64,000 nucleotides of DNA, from assembly GCA_022828595.1 (NCBI GenBank), contig JAKGHH010000002.1:74000383-74064382 (forward strand). The letters run 5' to 3'. Under the pieces are notes generated by a model. The model saw only the letters and a list, made by a program, of their open reading frames with translations, did not search any database and was not told where the DNA came from. Below are positions 1 to 13,400 of this stretch, piece after piece. Each line of letters starts with the position of its first letter. Within the stretch, counting starts at the first letter, position 1. This DNA comes from Nelumbo lutea. Taxonomy: Eukaryota > Streptophyta > Magnoliopsida > Proteales > Nelumbonaceae. The translations under genes and the position numbers were made by a program.

Positions 1-262
1 TGGATGGAAAGAAATGCGAGAATTTTTGAAGATATTGGGAAAACAGAAGAGGCAATTGTACAGGAATTGTGGGGTAGAATTCATTCTTGGGTTGCAGTGC
101 ACAGATATACCATACACTTCTTTTTTGAATGCTGATTTGCTACTTTGTAATGTTTAATCAATACATTTTGTACAGGTGGAGGTAGTAATGGAAAAGCTTC
201 CTTCTGTGTGGGTGTGTAAATTTCTTGTTATTAATACAATTCTTTACCTGTTTTCAAAAAAA
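1..262 (+). mobile_element. LINE (L1-like) 3' end, cut by window edge
   Basis: The first ~130 bases translate in frame 1 to a peptide with the W-x-E-R-N-A-R-I-F-E motif that lies near the C-terminus of plant L1 ORF2 proteins (zf-RVT region), then a stop. About 120 bases of 3' untranslated sequence follow, ending in a short A-run at 256-262. The end has no RNase H domain, so it differs from the L1 copies further right. The rest lies left of the window. It sits upstream of the first visible host exon and is probably inside a host intron. No TSD can be tested. Confidence 0.7.
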
Positions 263-610
263 TAAATGGCAATTTTCCTTTTGCTTCATCGATGAATTAG
301 ATTTTAGATTTGTAGTCCATTTTCATTGATCCTAGTTAAGGTTTTCAGGGAGAGAATCCAGGAAAGAAAAGAATAAGATATTTTACCATTTTCATTGTCC
401 AGAAACTAATATATGGATTGGGATAATATGGGATAGAGAAAAATATAGCTTGTATGATATCTCATTAAGAGTCTGGAAACTTTTCGTGATTTCTGTTTTA
501 GATTTCTTTATTATCATCCTTCCAATCTTTTACAGTTTCCAGTAGTAGCATATTAATATCCTCCATCCTACAACTTAATTTTGGTGTATCTCTTACTTTG
601 GTTGTTACAG

Positions 611-681
611 CTCCAAATGAGCAGAGCAATGGTTTCATTTATGCTAAAATTTATGGTGGATTTGAGAAGATAAGATCTTCA
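611..681 (+). CDS. O-fucosyltransferase exon (first visible)
   Basis: The exon follows a TTACAG acceptor and ends at TCA before the donor GTATGA. Its first two bases complete a codon split by the preceding intron, so at least one exon lies upstream. It encodes [20 protein letters not shown] and a few more residues, the start of the fucosyltransferase domain. The upstream junction partner is not in the window. Confidence 0.8.
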
Positions 682-3600
682 GTATGACCCTTTTCTCATG
701 TTAAAAGTTTTTATTTGATGCAATTTCTATTGGGAGGTTGTAACATGTTTCTTGATTTGCTAGATCTGTGATCTTGTCACCATATCCAGGCTTCTAAATG
801 CTACTCTTGTCATTCCTGAAATTCAGGAAAGCACTCAATCTAAAGGCATCAGGTTTCTCTTGCTAGCTTTTGTAATTGCTCTTGAATGATTAGTTTGTTT
901 TCCCTTTTTATGGCACTAAAATATGGTTGTTTTTTCATATTATACAGTTCTAAATTCAACAGCTTTTCTTATCTTTACAATGAGGAGCAGTTTGTAGCAG
1001 CACTCTCAAATGATGTGGTTATTGTGAAGAGCTTACCAGACAGTTTGAAAGAGGCAAGGAAAAGAAAAGAGATCCCTACATTTAAGCTCAAAAGTTCAGC
1101 TTCTCCTAATTTCTACATCAATGAAGTCTTGCCCAAGCTAAAGAAAGCAAGGGTTGTTGGATTGGTGCTTGCTAATGGAGGGTGCCTACAGGTAATGCAG
1201 CATTCTCAGACTTTGAAAAAAATTTCTTCTGAGTTCTGACAATGTATGAAGCGATTTCCTCTGTCATAGGGCCAACATATCAATCATTTTTCTTATTTAG
1301 GACTTCGAATGGATCTATCTTCTTGCTTATCTTCGAATTGGAATTAAGTACTATTATTTATCTTCTTTAAGGCTTTGAATGGTTCTATATTCTTCTTGCT
1401 TAGCTTAGTATAACTGAACAAGTACTAGCTGGAAAGCTCTCTTCCTGCAAATACTTCATCAGTCATCACTAAGTTACCTTCTGTAAAAGCACAAGTGTTC
1501 TTGTCAGTTGTCACCTGGGTAGACTGTTTTTCTATTGAATTGACAAGGATGGCCTAGCAATAAGTGGCAAGCTTTCGTATCAACTACATAACACATTACT
1601 TCATCCTTATGTTGATTTAAAAGAAGGCAATCACCCAATGTTGGTACAAACTATCTGTGGTCTTGTGAGGGTGATATAGACCTAACATTTGGCATTTTTT
1701 TGGCGACAAAGTGGTACCCTTAGACTTGAACCTGTATTCTCATGCTTCTCAGTCTGACGTTTTACCATTGCACCAAGCAATGACTCTATTTATAGTCTAA
1801 ACCTGAGAGCTCAAATCTCCCTTTACACACTAATTTCAACCATGGTTTAAAGTATCGATACGATACGCCCCGTATCAGGGGTATCGTATCATAACTTTTG
1901 AAAAAGATACACTAACCCTACCTTTTTTTAATAAGAAAAAACTTATTTTTAGCTTCCCAAAAAACAAAAATTTGAAAAAAAAAACTGAAAAAACACACAC
2001 GAGAGTTTCGTGTGTTTCTAAGTACCGATATGATACTGCTGATACACGTATCGTATCGATACTTTGAACCTTGATTTCAACTATTAAACTAACCCAGAAC
2101 AACTTTTAACTACTTTAAGACTAGACAAACTCGTAAGTTGGGAAACTTAAGTAACGACTCTTAACTTTTAAACAACTCTAAATACCCATTATTAACTTAC
2201 AATAGAGGCATTAGAAATTACTAAAACTAGTAAATCACAATTTTACTATCAATTATAATTTTATGAATTACTATAAATAGTAAACCTGAAGGTTACGGTA
2301 AATAGTATGTTTGATTTTTACTAAGAACATCAAATTTCCGAAAGAACTAAAAATCCTATTCCCAAGGCACTTATAAATAGAAATTAAATTAAAAAAAACA
2401 CTAAGAAATACCAATATGCTAGCACCCAAAAATTTTGAAATTGTGTGTTCAGACCTAATAAATTCGTAAAAGGTGAGGAAAAAAATACTAGAAACGGTCT
2501 TGGAAAAAGTGAGGACAAGAGAGAAAAAGAAAAGAATTAGGGTTGGAGAGTAGAAGAGATTGAACCAACTGATCTCAACTACCACACTTCTTTTATTACA
2601 ATGATAACCCTCTTAAATAAGAAAGAAATAAAAGTAAAAAGAAACTAAAAGTTAAAGCTACCACTTAAATATGGTAATCCTATTTCTTCTAACAAATCAA
2701 GTACATATTTCCTTTGTGAAAGAGAGATTCTCACTTAAATCTGGCTACTTCAATGTCGAGAAAATACCTCAAGTGTCCCAATTCCTTGGTTAGAAACTAT
2801 TGTTGCAGGAGCTGTTTCAACTCCTTGATTCCACATGTATCACTTCTTGTAATAATGATATCAGCAATGTAGATGGCTAGGACAATCTTACCAAAAGATA
2901 TGTTTCTACTGAAAATAGAGTGATTGACACTACACTATCATAATCCAAACTGATGTACCACACTATCAAACTAACCAAACGAGGCTCATGGTGACTATTT
3001 TAGCTCATAAATTGCCTTCTTTAATTTGCATACTTTTCCTATCTCCCCTTGAGCAACATATCCAGGAGGTTGTTCAATATACCCTTCCTCTTGAAGATCA
3101 CCATGAAGGAAGGCATTCTTCACATCTAACTGAAACAAAGGCCAATCAAACTGGGCAGCCAAAGAAACAACAACATGAGCATACCCCAATTTAGCATTGG
3201 GAGAGAAGGTATCAATGTAAAAAAACTCCATATGTCTAGGTATACCCTTTTGCACTAACCACACCTTGTTTCTTTCCACACTACCATTTGCTAGATGCTT
3301 AACTATATAAACCCACTGACAATTTATTGTCCTCTTCTCAAGAGGGAGAGTGAGAACCCAAGTATGATTTTATACTCAAGAGCATGAAATTCTTCTTCCA
3401 TGGCATTCTTCCAAATCGGTGAGGCAAGAGCTTCTTTAACAAAGGAGACAAGAGACACAAGCTTCTAATAGGAAGGAGATAGACGGGAAAAAGACAAATA
3501 ATGTGAAATTGGATGATCAATACAAGAGCATTTACCTTTTCTAAATCAGAAAGATCAACCAATGGAGAAATTGACAATGGCACATTAGAAACTAGAGTTG

Positions 3601-4389
3601 GAGTAATAGACTCCTCGTGGTCCTTTAGTATACACTTTGACATTGTGAGTGGGTGGTCATGTAGGAGGCTCTATAATCGTAGTTGGTAGGGAAATCTTTG
3701 TAGTATGAACAAGGAGAGGAAGTGGAGGAGATGAAGAGGACTCAATTGTAGAAAAGTAGGGAACACTTTCTAAAAAGGAAACACTAGGAAGAACAAGGAA
3801 CCAACAAAGAGTGGGACTATAACACTTGTAACCTTTCTTGGTTCGAGAATAGTTTAGAAAGATACACTTAAGAGCACGATGATCAAGTTTATCAAGCGTA
3901 GGGCCAAGCCATAGTTTTCAAGGTGTCTAGGCGATTCTAGGCGACACTAGGGCGCCTAGTTGCCTAGTTGGCTAGGCGATAAAAATTTTATGATATAAAA
4001 ATCTGACTTTTGGCTAGTTTCCTAGTTTTATATACCATTCAGCATGTATGTTAATTGAAAAAATAGCAGTTCTCCTTATTAAGAACATTAAATTTCCTCT
4101 AAAAATGTGGCAAGTCATCACATCTAAAAGATAAAAATCTTTTACATATATTAATTTCGTTATTTTAAAAAATAATACTACTATAATAAGTATTTAATAG
4201 AGAAAATTCATATTAATTAGCAACTAAAGATGGTTGTCAACTTTATATGATAAATATTCAAGATGGAAAGTAAAATAGAAAAAGAAAACAAGGATGGGGT
4301 TTCTGTTTTATTTAATTAGAGAGAGAGAGAGAAAAGAAAAATAACTTTATTATTCTATTCTTTCTTTCCTCTTTCTTTCTTCTTTCTTT

Positions 4390-4425
<36 letters not shown>

Positions 4426-7400
4426 TTTCTCTTCTCAAAACCCTTTGATCTTTTAAATTTCAATAGTAAAACATTAAAACAAAGTATAATTGATATATAT
4501 AGCCTATAATAAAATGTATTAACACATACATTAATAAGATACAACAATATAAATGATATTATAAAAGGCGCCCACCTTGTCATTTTTGTCGCCTAGGCGA
4601 CGCCTTGACAACTATGGGCCAAGCCTATCAACAAAGCAAACACACCCAAAAACATGAGAATGAAGAGGGAATGAGGATACAGAAGGAAAAAGGAGAGGGA
4701 AAGGATACTCACCATTTAGGATTGAAGAAGGCATATGATTTATAAGAAAACAAAACATAAGGACACCTTCACAAAACAAGTATATATTGTGATAGGAATT
4801 GGGTGATTGGAGAGAACGAAGAGATCATTGGAGAAGGTTCCTAAAGGTCAAAATGGGGCTAGGCTACTTGTAAGCGGAGTTGAGCAAAGATTTTCAATCT
4901 AACGTAAGGGGATTAGCCTAAGTAGCATTGTGGACTAACAATTGCGACAAGACCAACCGGGTCTGACCAACTAAACCTGGGTCTATTTGGATCATTTTAC
5001 TAATTAAAGATAAGTGTTGACTATTTCAGCACAATTAATGAATATTCTAGAAACCAAGAAAGCATTACTGAATAATAATAAACATGAACATTCTAGAAAT
5101 AAATCCAACTAATCAAGGAAATAAATATGTGGTTAATAAGATAATTCTAGAAAGATATTTAACCACATGTTTTAAATTTGTGTAAAGAACATTCTAGAAC
5201 AAGAGGGTAAAATAGGGAAAACACAAATAAAGAAGTTTCTGGAATGTGCACCCAAAAACTATAAATAGGTGCTTCCCATCCATTTCAAGGGGTTCTTGGA
5301 ACCCTTCTTGCCTCATCACCTTGATGTCAGCCATCCACCATTTTTACCATCTTATAATCAGAACTCCTGCTTCGGTGAACTACATTGGTTTGATCCCTTG
5401 CCAAAGGCTATGGAGACAGCCCCTCCGGGGGTCCGGCCACTTGCTTCTACCTCATTTCTTCCCATTTTCCGTTCAGCCAATTCCTCAGACCTTGGGGCAC
5501 AGACCACCTAACGTCCTAGGCCTTTCACCGTCTATCAATGTCCTCGAACCCTAGGAGGGATGAACTACACAACGCATGACCTGTTCAAGATGGAACTTTT
5601 AGGTGGGTTCCAAGCACTAGTAATTCATTTGCTTCCCAAGAACAATGACACCCATGCTGCAAGAAGAAGATTCTTGATGGTATTGAAGTAGATTTTGAGG
5701 AAAATTGGCTGGGAAGTGAAGAAGAAAGCGGTTCAGACTTTGAGAGCTCTTCTAGCATTGGAAGAGTGGATCTAAGTAGGAAGGACCTGTACATAGTGAT
5801 GCATGGCCGTCTCCTGTTGTTACATTCATTGATGATTGTACACAGTTTACTTGAATATATTTTTTGAGAAATAAGTTTGATGTTTTTCCACCTTTAAATT
5901 CTTCTTAACTAAGATCAAAAATCAATTTGATGCTAGTATTGGAGTCCTCCATTTAGACTCGGGGTGGGGGGGGATGCTTTCATGGAGACTTTCAAACCTT
6001 CTTGAGAGACAATGGAAGGAGTGGCGGAGTGCATGAACAGACAAAGTTTGAGTATTTTTCGGACCTTGCTTCATGACTCACATGCTCCTACTTCCTTCTG
6101 GTGGAGGCAGCCAGCATTGTTGTGTACCTTATCAACAATCTCCCTTCTTTTGTTTTGTAGCACAATGCTTCTCCCTTTCAGAGCTTATTCCATTGCTCAC
6201 CTGATCTCTTTGTTCTTCATGTTTTTGGCTGTGTGTGCTTTGTGCACCTCCCACCTAATGAGTGCACAAAACTCACTCCATATTCAGCAATGTGTGCCTT
6301 TGTTGGGTATAGAGCTATAGTCCTAATCATAAGGGTTTTCTCTGTTATGACCCTCGTTCCCGTTGAATTCGTGTCTCGCAAAATTTTCTTGAGAATATTT
6401 CTTTCTTTGCTCATATTGTTAAACTTCCTACTATTATTTTGGTGCTACATTCATTTGACTCTACAGGTTCATCCGATACAACCCCTTTTGTTTTAGAACT
6501 ACTTCTTGTCTTTTACAAGAAGAGGCTGGCTGTTCCAGCACCTATAGCTCTCTGCCCCCTTCATCACCAGATGCAGGTTCATCATCTACAGATACCAGTT
6601 CCTCCTCTCCTCATGATTTTGTAAGTACACACACACACCTGTTATTGATCTTCCACCATCCTCTGATCCTCCATTACACTATTCTTCTCATGCTTCTCGG
6701 CCTCCTAACTGCTATGATTTTCCTTAAAACCTTAGTTCTCTTTCAGTTGTTTTGTCAACTACAGATATTCTCAGATCTCATCAGTAGGCTATGGCAGTCC
6801 TGCATTGGAAGGTAGCTAGTTACAAGACCTTATTGGTAATGACACTTGGGAGTTGGGATATTTTCCTGCCCCACTGGATGGCTCTCTTGTTGGTTGCAGA
6901 TTGGTGTATTTTGTGAAGCTTAATTTTGATGGGAGCTTTGCCAGATATAAGGCTTGGTTGGTGGCGGAGGGGTACAATCAAGAGTACAACATAGGCTACG
7001 AGGAGGCATTTGCTCCTGTAGCTAAAATGACTGTTCGCCTCCTTTTGGCCATATCTGCATGTAGACTTTGGGACATCCATCAGATGGATGTCAAGAATGC
7101 CTTCTTACATGGGGACCTTAAGGAGACAGTCTACATGAAGCCACCTCTAGGATACATGGTTCCCCCATGGTATGTTGCCTCAAGAAGTTCTTGTATGGTC
7201 CCAAACAAGCCTCTAGGGCTTGGTTTGAGAAATTTCGTACTATGATTACAAATGCGGGATTCACCCAAAATTCCCAACTATTCCTTCTTTATTCTAAAAA
7301 GATTCCAAGGAATCACCGTGTTGCTTATTTATGTGGATGACATTCTCATTATCGATGGTGACAGTGATGGTATTTCCTCTTTGAAACAACTCTTCTCAGT

Positions 7401-10400
7401 CAGTCCTTTAAGATGAAAGATCTTGGTCATCTTACCTATTTCTTGGGATTGGGAGTCAGCCCATACATCTCGTGGGTACTTTGTTAATCAACACAAATAT
7501 GTTATGGACCTTGTGAAATCTGCTAATTTGAGTGATGACAAGCATGTTGACACTCCACTTGTGATGAATTTGAAGCTCTCCAAAGATGATAGGGAAATTC
7601 TTGTTGATGCCACTCTTTATCGATAACTTGTAGGTAGCTTTATCTACCTTACCATGACGTGCCTAGATATTTCCTATGCCGTACAAGTTGTTAGTCTATT
7701 TGTTTCTTCTCTTTAGCAAGCACATATGACTGCAGTTCTCTGTATTAACAGATATGTTTGTGGAACTCTATCACATGGTCTATTCTTTCCTGCATCCACA
7801 TCTCTTAGCTTATCAGCCTCTGCAAATGCTTATTAGGCAGGATGCCCAAACACTAGACGCTCTATTACTGGTTGGTGTGTCTTTTTTGGAGACTCCCTCA
7901 TATTTTGGAAATGTAAGAAGCAATACATTGTCTCAAAATCTTTTACTGAGGTTGAGTATAGAGCTATGTCTTCAGTCTACAGTGAGATTATATGGTTCAG
8001 GGCCCTTTCATATGATCTTGACTTTCCATTATTCTATCCAGTTCCTATCTATGCAAACAATGCTAGTGCCATCAAGATTGCCTCTAACCCTGTTTTTCAT
8101 GAGAGAACCAAGCATATAGAGGTTGAGTGCCACTTTATTAGAGATCAGTTTTCTGTTAGACTATCTCCTTGCCTCACGTATCTTTTGCCCTATAGCTTGT
8201 AGATCTCTTCACAAAAGCTATGATGCATGCTCGCCATCAATTTCTAGTTGACAAACTGATGCTTGTTCCTTGGCATCAGTTTGAGGGAGGGGGGGGGTAG
8301 AGATTGAAGATTTCAATCTTATATGTTCTTTCTTTGGGCGTTTGTTCTACTGAACACACCCTTTCATATTTTGTTTCACTCTGGTTTGGACTAAGTTGAC
8401 AAAAAATCCAAGCTTTTGGAACTCAATGTTGGAGAGATTCTAAAAACAACTAGCCTGTTGGAAAAAAAGGATATCTCTCTTGGGTGGTAGGATTACGCTA
8501 ATCAGATCTACTTTAGTGAATCTCCCAGCTTACTTTTTGTCAGTGTTCAAGGCTCTGGGTGGTAGTGTGGTTAAGAGGTTAGAGAAGATGATTAGGTTTA
8601 TTTATTTATTTTTTTGTGAGAGCTAGGGGAAGGTAAGAGGGATCATAGGGTTAAATGGGATTTAGTGTATGTAATCATTCATGGAGAGAGAGAGAGACGA
8701 GAGAGAGAGAGAGAAGAAGAGGAAGATATGATTGAGAGACAAAAACCTACACCTACTAGTTGCCCCAGTTTAGTTATTTATATTTACTTAATATAAAGGG
8801 AATGGGAGATTACAAGTATGCCCCTGGCGGCACTCCCTAGAAACAAACTAATAAAAAAGAAAGAAAACAATTGAGTGACAACATCTTAACACTAACAACA
8901 ACTATAAAATAACAATTAAATAATCCTAACAATACTCCTCCTCAAGTTGGGCTGAATATGTCTATCATGCCCAACTTGTCACATAACTCATTGTGCCACG
9001 AGTATGGAAGCCCTTCTGTGAGGACATCAATGAGTTGTTCCTTGGAGTTGACATAAGGGATGCAAATTTCCCTTTTTTCCAATTTTTCCTTTATGAAGTG
9101 TTTGTCCACCTCAATGTGCTTGGTCCTCTCATGTAGGACAGGGTTGCTGGCGATGTTTATGGCTGCCTTGTTGTCACAGTAAAGAGACATAGGATTATGA
9201 ACAACAACTCCAAGCTCCCCTAGAAGATTTTTTAGCCAAAGAACTTTAGCCACCCCATGTGCCATAGCTCTATATTCAGCTTCAGCACTTGACCTTGCTA
9301 CCACACTTTGTTTCTTGCTTTTCCAGGTCACTAGGTTTTCTCCCACAAATGTGCAATACCCACTCGTGGACTTTCTATCATCCACAGCACCTGCCCAATC
9401 AACATCTGTAAAGGCTTCCACCTTTAGGTGATTATGTTTACTGAATAGTAGACCTGTTCCGGGATACTTTTTCAAGTATTTAAGAACCCTCTTTGCTGCC
9501 TCCATGTGTGGTTTCTTAGAAAAGTGCATGAATTGGCTTAGAACCCCAACTGAAAAGGCAATGTTTGGACGGGTCATGGACAAATAGATCAGCTTTCCCA
9601 CTAACCTTTGGAACTGTTTTACATCTTTCAGAGGTTCACCATCACAGTCACCCAACTTGTGGTCAACATCCATGGGAGTATCTGCTGGCCTTGCACTTAA
9701 TTTGCCTGTGTCTTGTAATAGATCAAGGGTGTATTTCCTTTCAGAAATGAAGATACCCCTTTCTGAGCGGGCGACTTCAATTCCAAGGAAATACTTCAGG
9801 GGACCTAAATCTTTCACTTCAAATTTAGAACTCCAATTTCATTTTTTGCATTTATGAACTCCAATTTCCTGTAATGATGATATCATCCACATACACTATC
9901 AATATAGCAACCTATTCCTGACATCTCTTCACAATGAGTGTATGATCAGACTGACATTGGTTGAAGCCTACCTGCTGAACTGCCATGTGAAACTTACTGA
10001 ACCAAGCTCTAGGAGATTGTTTTAAACCATAAAGAGACTTTCTTAGCTTGAACACCTTATTTTCACTTCCCTTGGCACAGAATCCAGGGGGTTGAACCAT
10101 GTATACTTCCTTCTCTAGGTCACCATTTAAAAAAGCATTCTTTATGTCCAGTCGATGCAATTCCCAGTCCAGGTTAGCAGCTAATGACAAGAGAACCCTA
10201 ATTGAGTTCATCTTAGCTATTGGAGCAAAAGTCTCATCATAGTCAACCTCGTACACTTGAGTGTACCCTTTGGCTACTAATCTTGCTTTCTACCTTTCAA
10301 CTGTCCCGTCTACCTTGTTTTTAATTGTAAACACCCACTTACACCCCACAGGGTCTTTCCCCTTTGGAAGATCCACCAATTCCCAAGTTTGATTTTTATG

Positions 10401-13400
10401 AAGAGCATTAGTCTCCTCCTTCATGGCATCTGTCCATTCGGGGCATTTTAAGGCTTCTGCAACATTTCTGGGAACAGGGATGCAATCAACTGCGGATAGA
10501 AAGGCTCGGTATGAGGGGGAAATGCGATCATAGGAGACATACTGGGTAATGGGGTGTTTAGTAGTGCATGACCTGACTCCCTTTCTTTGAGCAATAGGAA
10601 TGTCAAGGTCATCCACAGTAGGAGTAGGGGTATCAGTAGGTGCAACAGGGATTGGACTTACCTCCTGGGAGTCTAACGGTATCGGTTGCTCAATGTTTGG
10701 CTGCTCCACACCTCTATCACATTGTTGATCTCTACAACGTGTACGCTGGAAGACACGAGAGGGAGCAAGGTCCGGAATAGAAGGAAGAGAGACTTGGCGG
10801 ACCTGAACCTGCTTCTCCTCTTCCACACTACTACTCTCCCCCCGAGGAGAAGTAGGGAAGAGTGGCTCAGACTCAAAGAAGGACACATCCATAGACACAA
10901 AAAACTTATGACTAACGGGATCAAAGCACCAATACCCTTTTTGAGAGGAGGGATACCCCAGGAAGATACAAGGAATGGACCGAGGGTCTAACTTATCTCG
11001 AGACGGAGATAGATCATGGGCAAAGGCACGACAACCAAAAACTCTCATGGGAATGAAAAATAAAGGGGACCGAGGGAACAACAACTGATGAGGGGCCATG
11101 TAATTCAGCACTTTGGAGGGCATGCGATTGATGACATAAGCAATTGCAAGTATAACATCCATCCAAAACCTTTTTGGAACATTCATGTGTAACATCATCC
11201 CGTGAGCTACCTCAAGGAGGTGTCTGTTTTTTCTTTTTGCAACACCATTTTGTTGTGGTGTTCTTGCGCATGAGATCCTATGAATAGATCCATGGGAGGC
11301 AAAGAACTCGTTGAGCTCACCATGGAAATATTCTTTTGCATTGTTGGATTAGAAGATCTGTATTTCAACATGGAATTGCGTAAATACCATCATTTGGAAG
11401 TCTTTCACAATCTTTGGAACTTCGTCTCTACTACGCATAGGGAATACCCATGTATAGAGAGAGTAGTATCGATCAATGTGATAAAGTACTTATATCCGCC
11501 CTCAGAGATTATAGTAGTAGGCCCCCATAAATTAGAATACACAACATGAAAAGGAACACTTGATCTTTTATTATTTGAGTGAAAAGTTGTTCTACATTGT
11601 TTGCTCAACTGACACGTTTGACACTGGAACTCTGACATTGAACATACTTAAATAAAACCGGGAACAAAGACTTTACTATTTCAAAAGAAACATGACCTAA
11701 CCGACTATGCTACAAAAAAAATTGACTCTTATTTGACTGACTATGTGACTCTGAGGATGACACCGAGAGACCAGCTTTGTTGTCGAGAATGTAGAGACCA
11801 TCCACTAGGCTACCTCTACCAATCGTCCTCCCAGAAGTTAGATCCTAAAAAACACATGAACCAGGAAAAAAGGTTACACTACAGTTTAAAGAGCTTGTGA
11901 TACTACTAATTTAAAGCAAATTTATAGGAAGTTAAGGAACATGCAATACACAATTTAGGTTAAGGACATGGGGAAGAGATATTGATCCTTGTCCTGCAAT
12001 GGAGGAGAATGATCCATCTGCAAGCCTCACTTTATAAGTTTGAAACAAGTTCGGCTTATCGGTCATGTGGTTAGAGGCCCCTGAGTCAATGATCCAAGGG
12101 GAACCCGTGGGAGTGACATGGAATGCAGAAGCCGCATTACCTGACGTAGATGCAAATGAAGTAGGAGTACTAGTGACTAAACTATCCATTTGTCGCAAAG
12201 CCCTACGATATGACTCCAAGTGGTCTTTGAAGGAATTCATTATATCTTCCTTGGGGTCAGAATTAGTAAGGTGGTCCCGGGTAGTATCGGTAACCTGAGT
12301 ATCTTGGGTTGCCACATGTGCTGCATTATGTGCTGTGTTCATATTCTTCTGACCTTGCCCTTTACCCTGTTCTTGGTTCTTCACTACCCACTTGGGTTTC
12401 CCGTGAATGTCCCAACATGTGTCACGTGTATGCTACAGTGGGTACAAAACAACTTGTCTTTATCATCAACCTTCTTGGTGTCACTTTTCTTCCCCATGTT
12501 GTTATTATTCATTGAGGCCAAAGCAACTTGTTGCTCCCCTTCGGTTGTAACCATCACACTCCGCCTACTTTCTTTCGATTGAACAAGGGCATATACCTCG
12601 TGAACGGACGGCAACTCTTTGCTTCCTAAGATCTGAACTCTCAAGGGTTCATAGGCAGGGTTCAGTCCCAACAAGAAGGCAAACACACGCTGCTGAGAAA
12701 CCAACTTCCTATAGGCCTTAGCATCGTCATCATGTTTCCACTCTATAGCCTGATAATGATCCAATTCTTTCCATACCGAGGTAAGGGCTGAATAATAGGA
12801 AGACAAACTACGATTTCCCTGTTTACAGGTTGAGGATTCAGCTTGCAACTGGTAAACCTTGGCATAATGCCTTTGCTCAGAATAGGTATTGGTATGGCTA
12901 TACCATTTATTATGCTTGTATCATGCTTTTTAAAGCTAAGTATCACTTTTTTTGATCAATAACTTGCAGATTTTATTGAAAGTATAGATAAAAACACAGG
13001 TACAAGAATAGGGAGATAAACACTCTTATCTCACCTATCAGAACAACAAAACAAGAGAACAGTTACAAGATATCTCAAAACAAAGAATCCCTATATACCC
13101 TTGTTTAGCTAACCCATCAGCAAAGGAGATAGCATTTCTCTTAACCCAATTCAACTTCACCTCAATATTCTTTGTTAACCAGTTGATTTTTCTCTTCTCA
13201 TTGCTGTAGTTCCAAAAGTTAGCAGAATCATTTCTCAGCCAGTCCACTACCAGTTTAGAATCACCTTCTATGACTAAATTAGTGGTATTAAGATCAATTG
13301 CCCTTTGAGTAACGGCTGAAATCTCATCTTTAAGAGAATCACCCACTCCGATTGGCCCCGAAAAAAGAGCAATTATCACTCCCGCCCCATTTCTTAAGAC

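Larger units (their letters stand above)
2665..4790 (-). mobile_element. Ty1/copia remnant (copia-1), integrase C-terminus to reverse transcriptase
   Basis: On the minus strand the remains run from the integrase C-terminus (LINHMPSS at ~4720, then [12 protein letters not shown]) through the spacer to reverse transcriptase at 2995-3279 ([24 protein letters not shown]). Lower down, at ~2870, the catalytic box reads Y-I-A-D instead of Y-V-D-D, so the first catalytic aspartate is lost. Stops and frameshifts are frequent, and neither LTR, gag, protease nor RNase H is visible. A hAT-like element splits it at 3910-4616. It looks old and inactive. Confidence 0.8.
8669..12870 (-). mobile_element. Ty1/copia element (copia-3), 5'-truncated within gag
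   Basis: On the minus strand, 3' LTR 8669-8931, polypurine tract CTTGAGGAGGAG, then RNase H, RT, integrase, protease and gag in order up to ~12868, where gag sequence stops ([15 protein letters not shown]). The 5' LTR and gag N-terminus are absent. Coding stretches of 250-300 codons survive, so it is much less decayed than copia-1 and copia-2. The right edge abuts plain intron sequence 60 bases before the TSD of the L1. Confidence 0.85.

Noticed and set aside
2271..2585. Hydrophobic 104-codon minus-strand frame that could be a membrane protein
   Set aside because: Phe/Leu/Ile-rich translation of AT-rich intron, no homology I recognise, no initiation context.
4350..4583. Lys/Glu/Arg-rich open frame on the minus strand
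   Set aside because: It is the translation of a (CTTT)n microsatellite inside a hAT-like element.
5246..5802. An intact LTR with the TATA box at ~5260
   Set aside because: No second copy, no TG...CA with TSD; not enough support.
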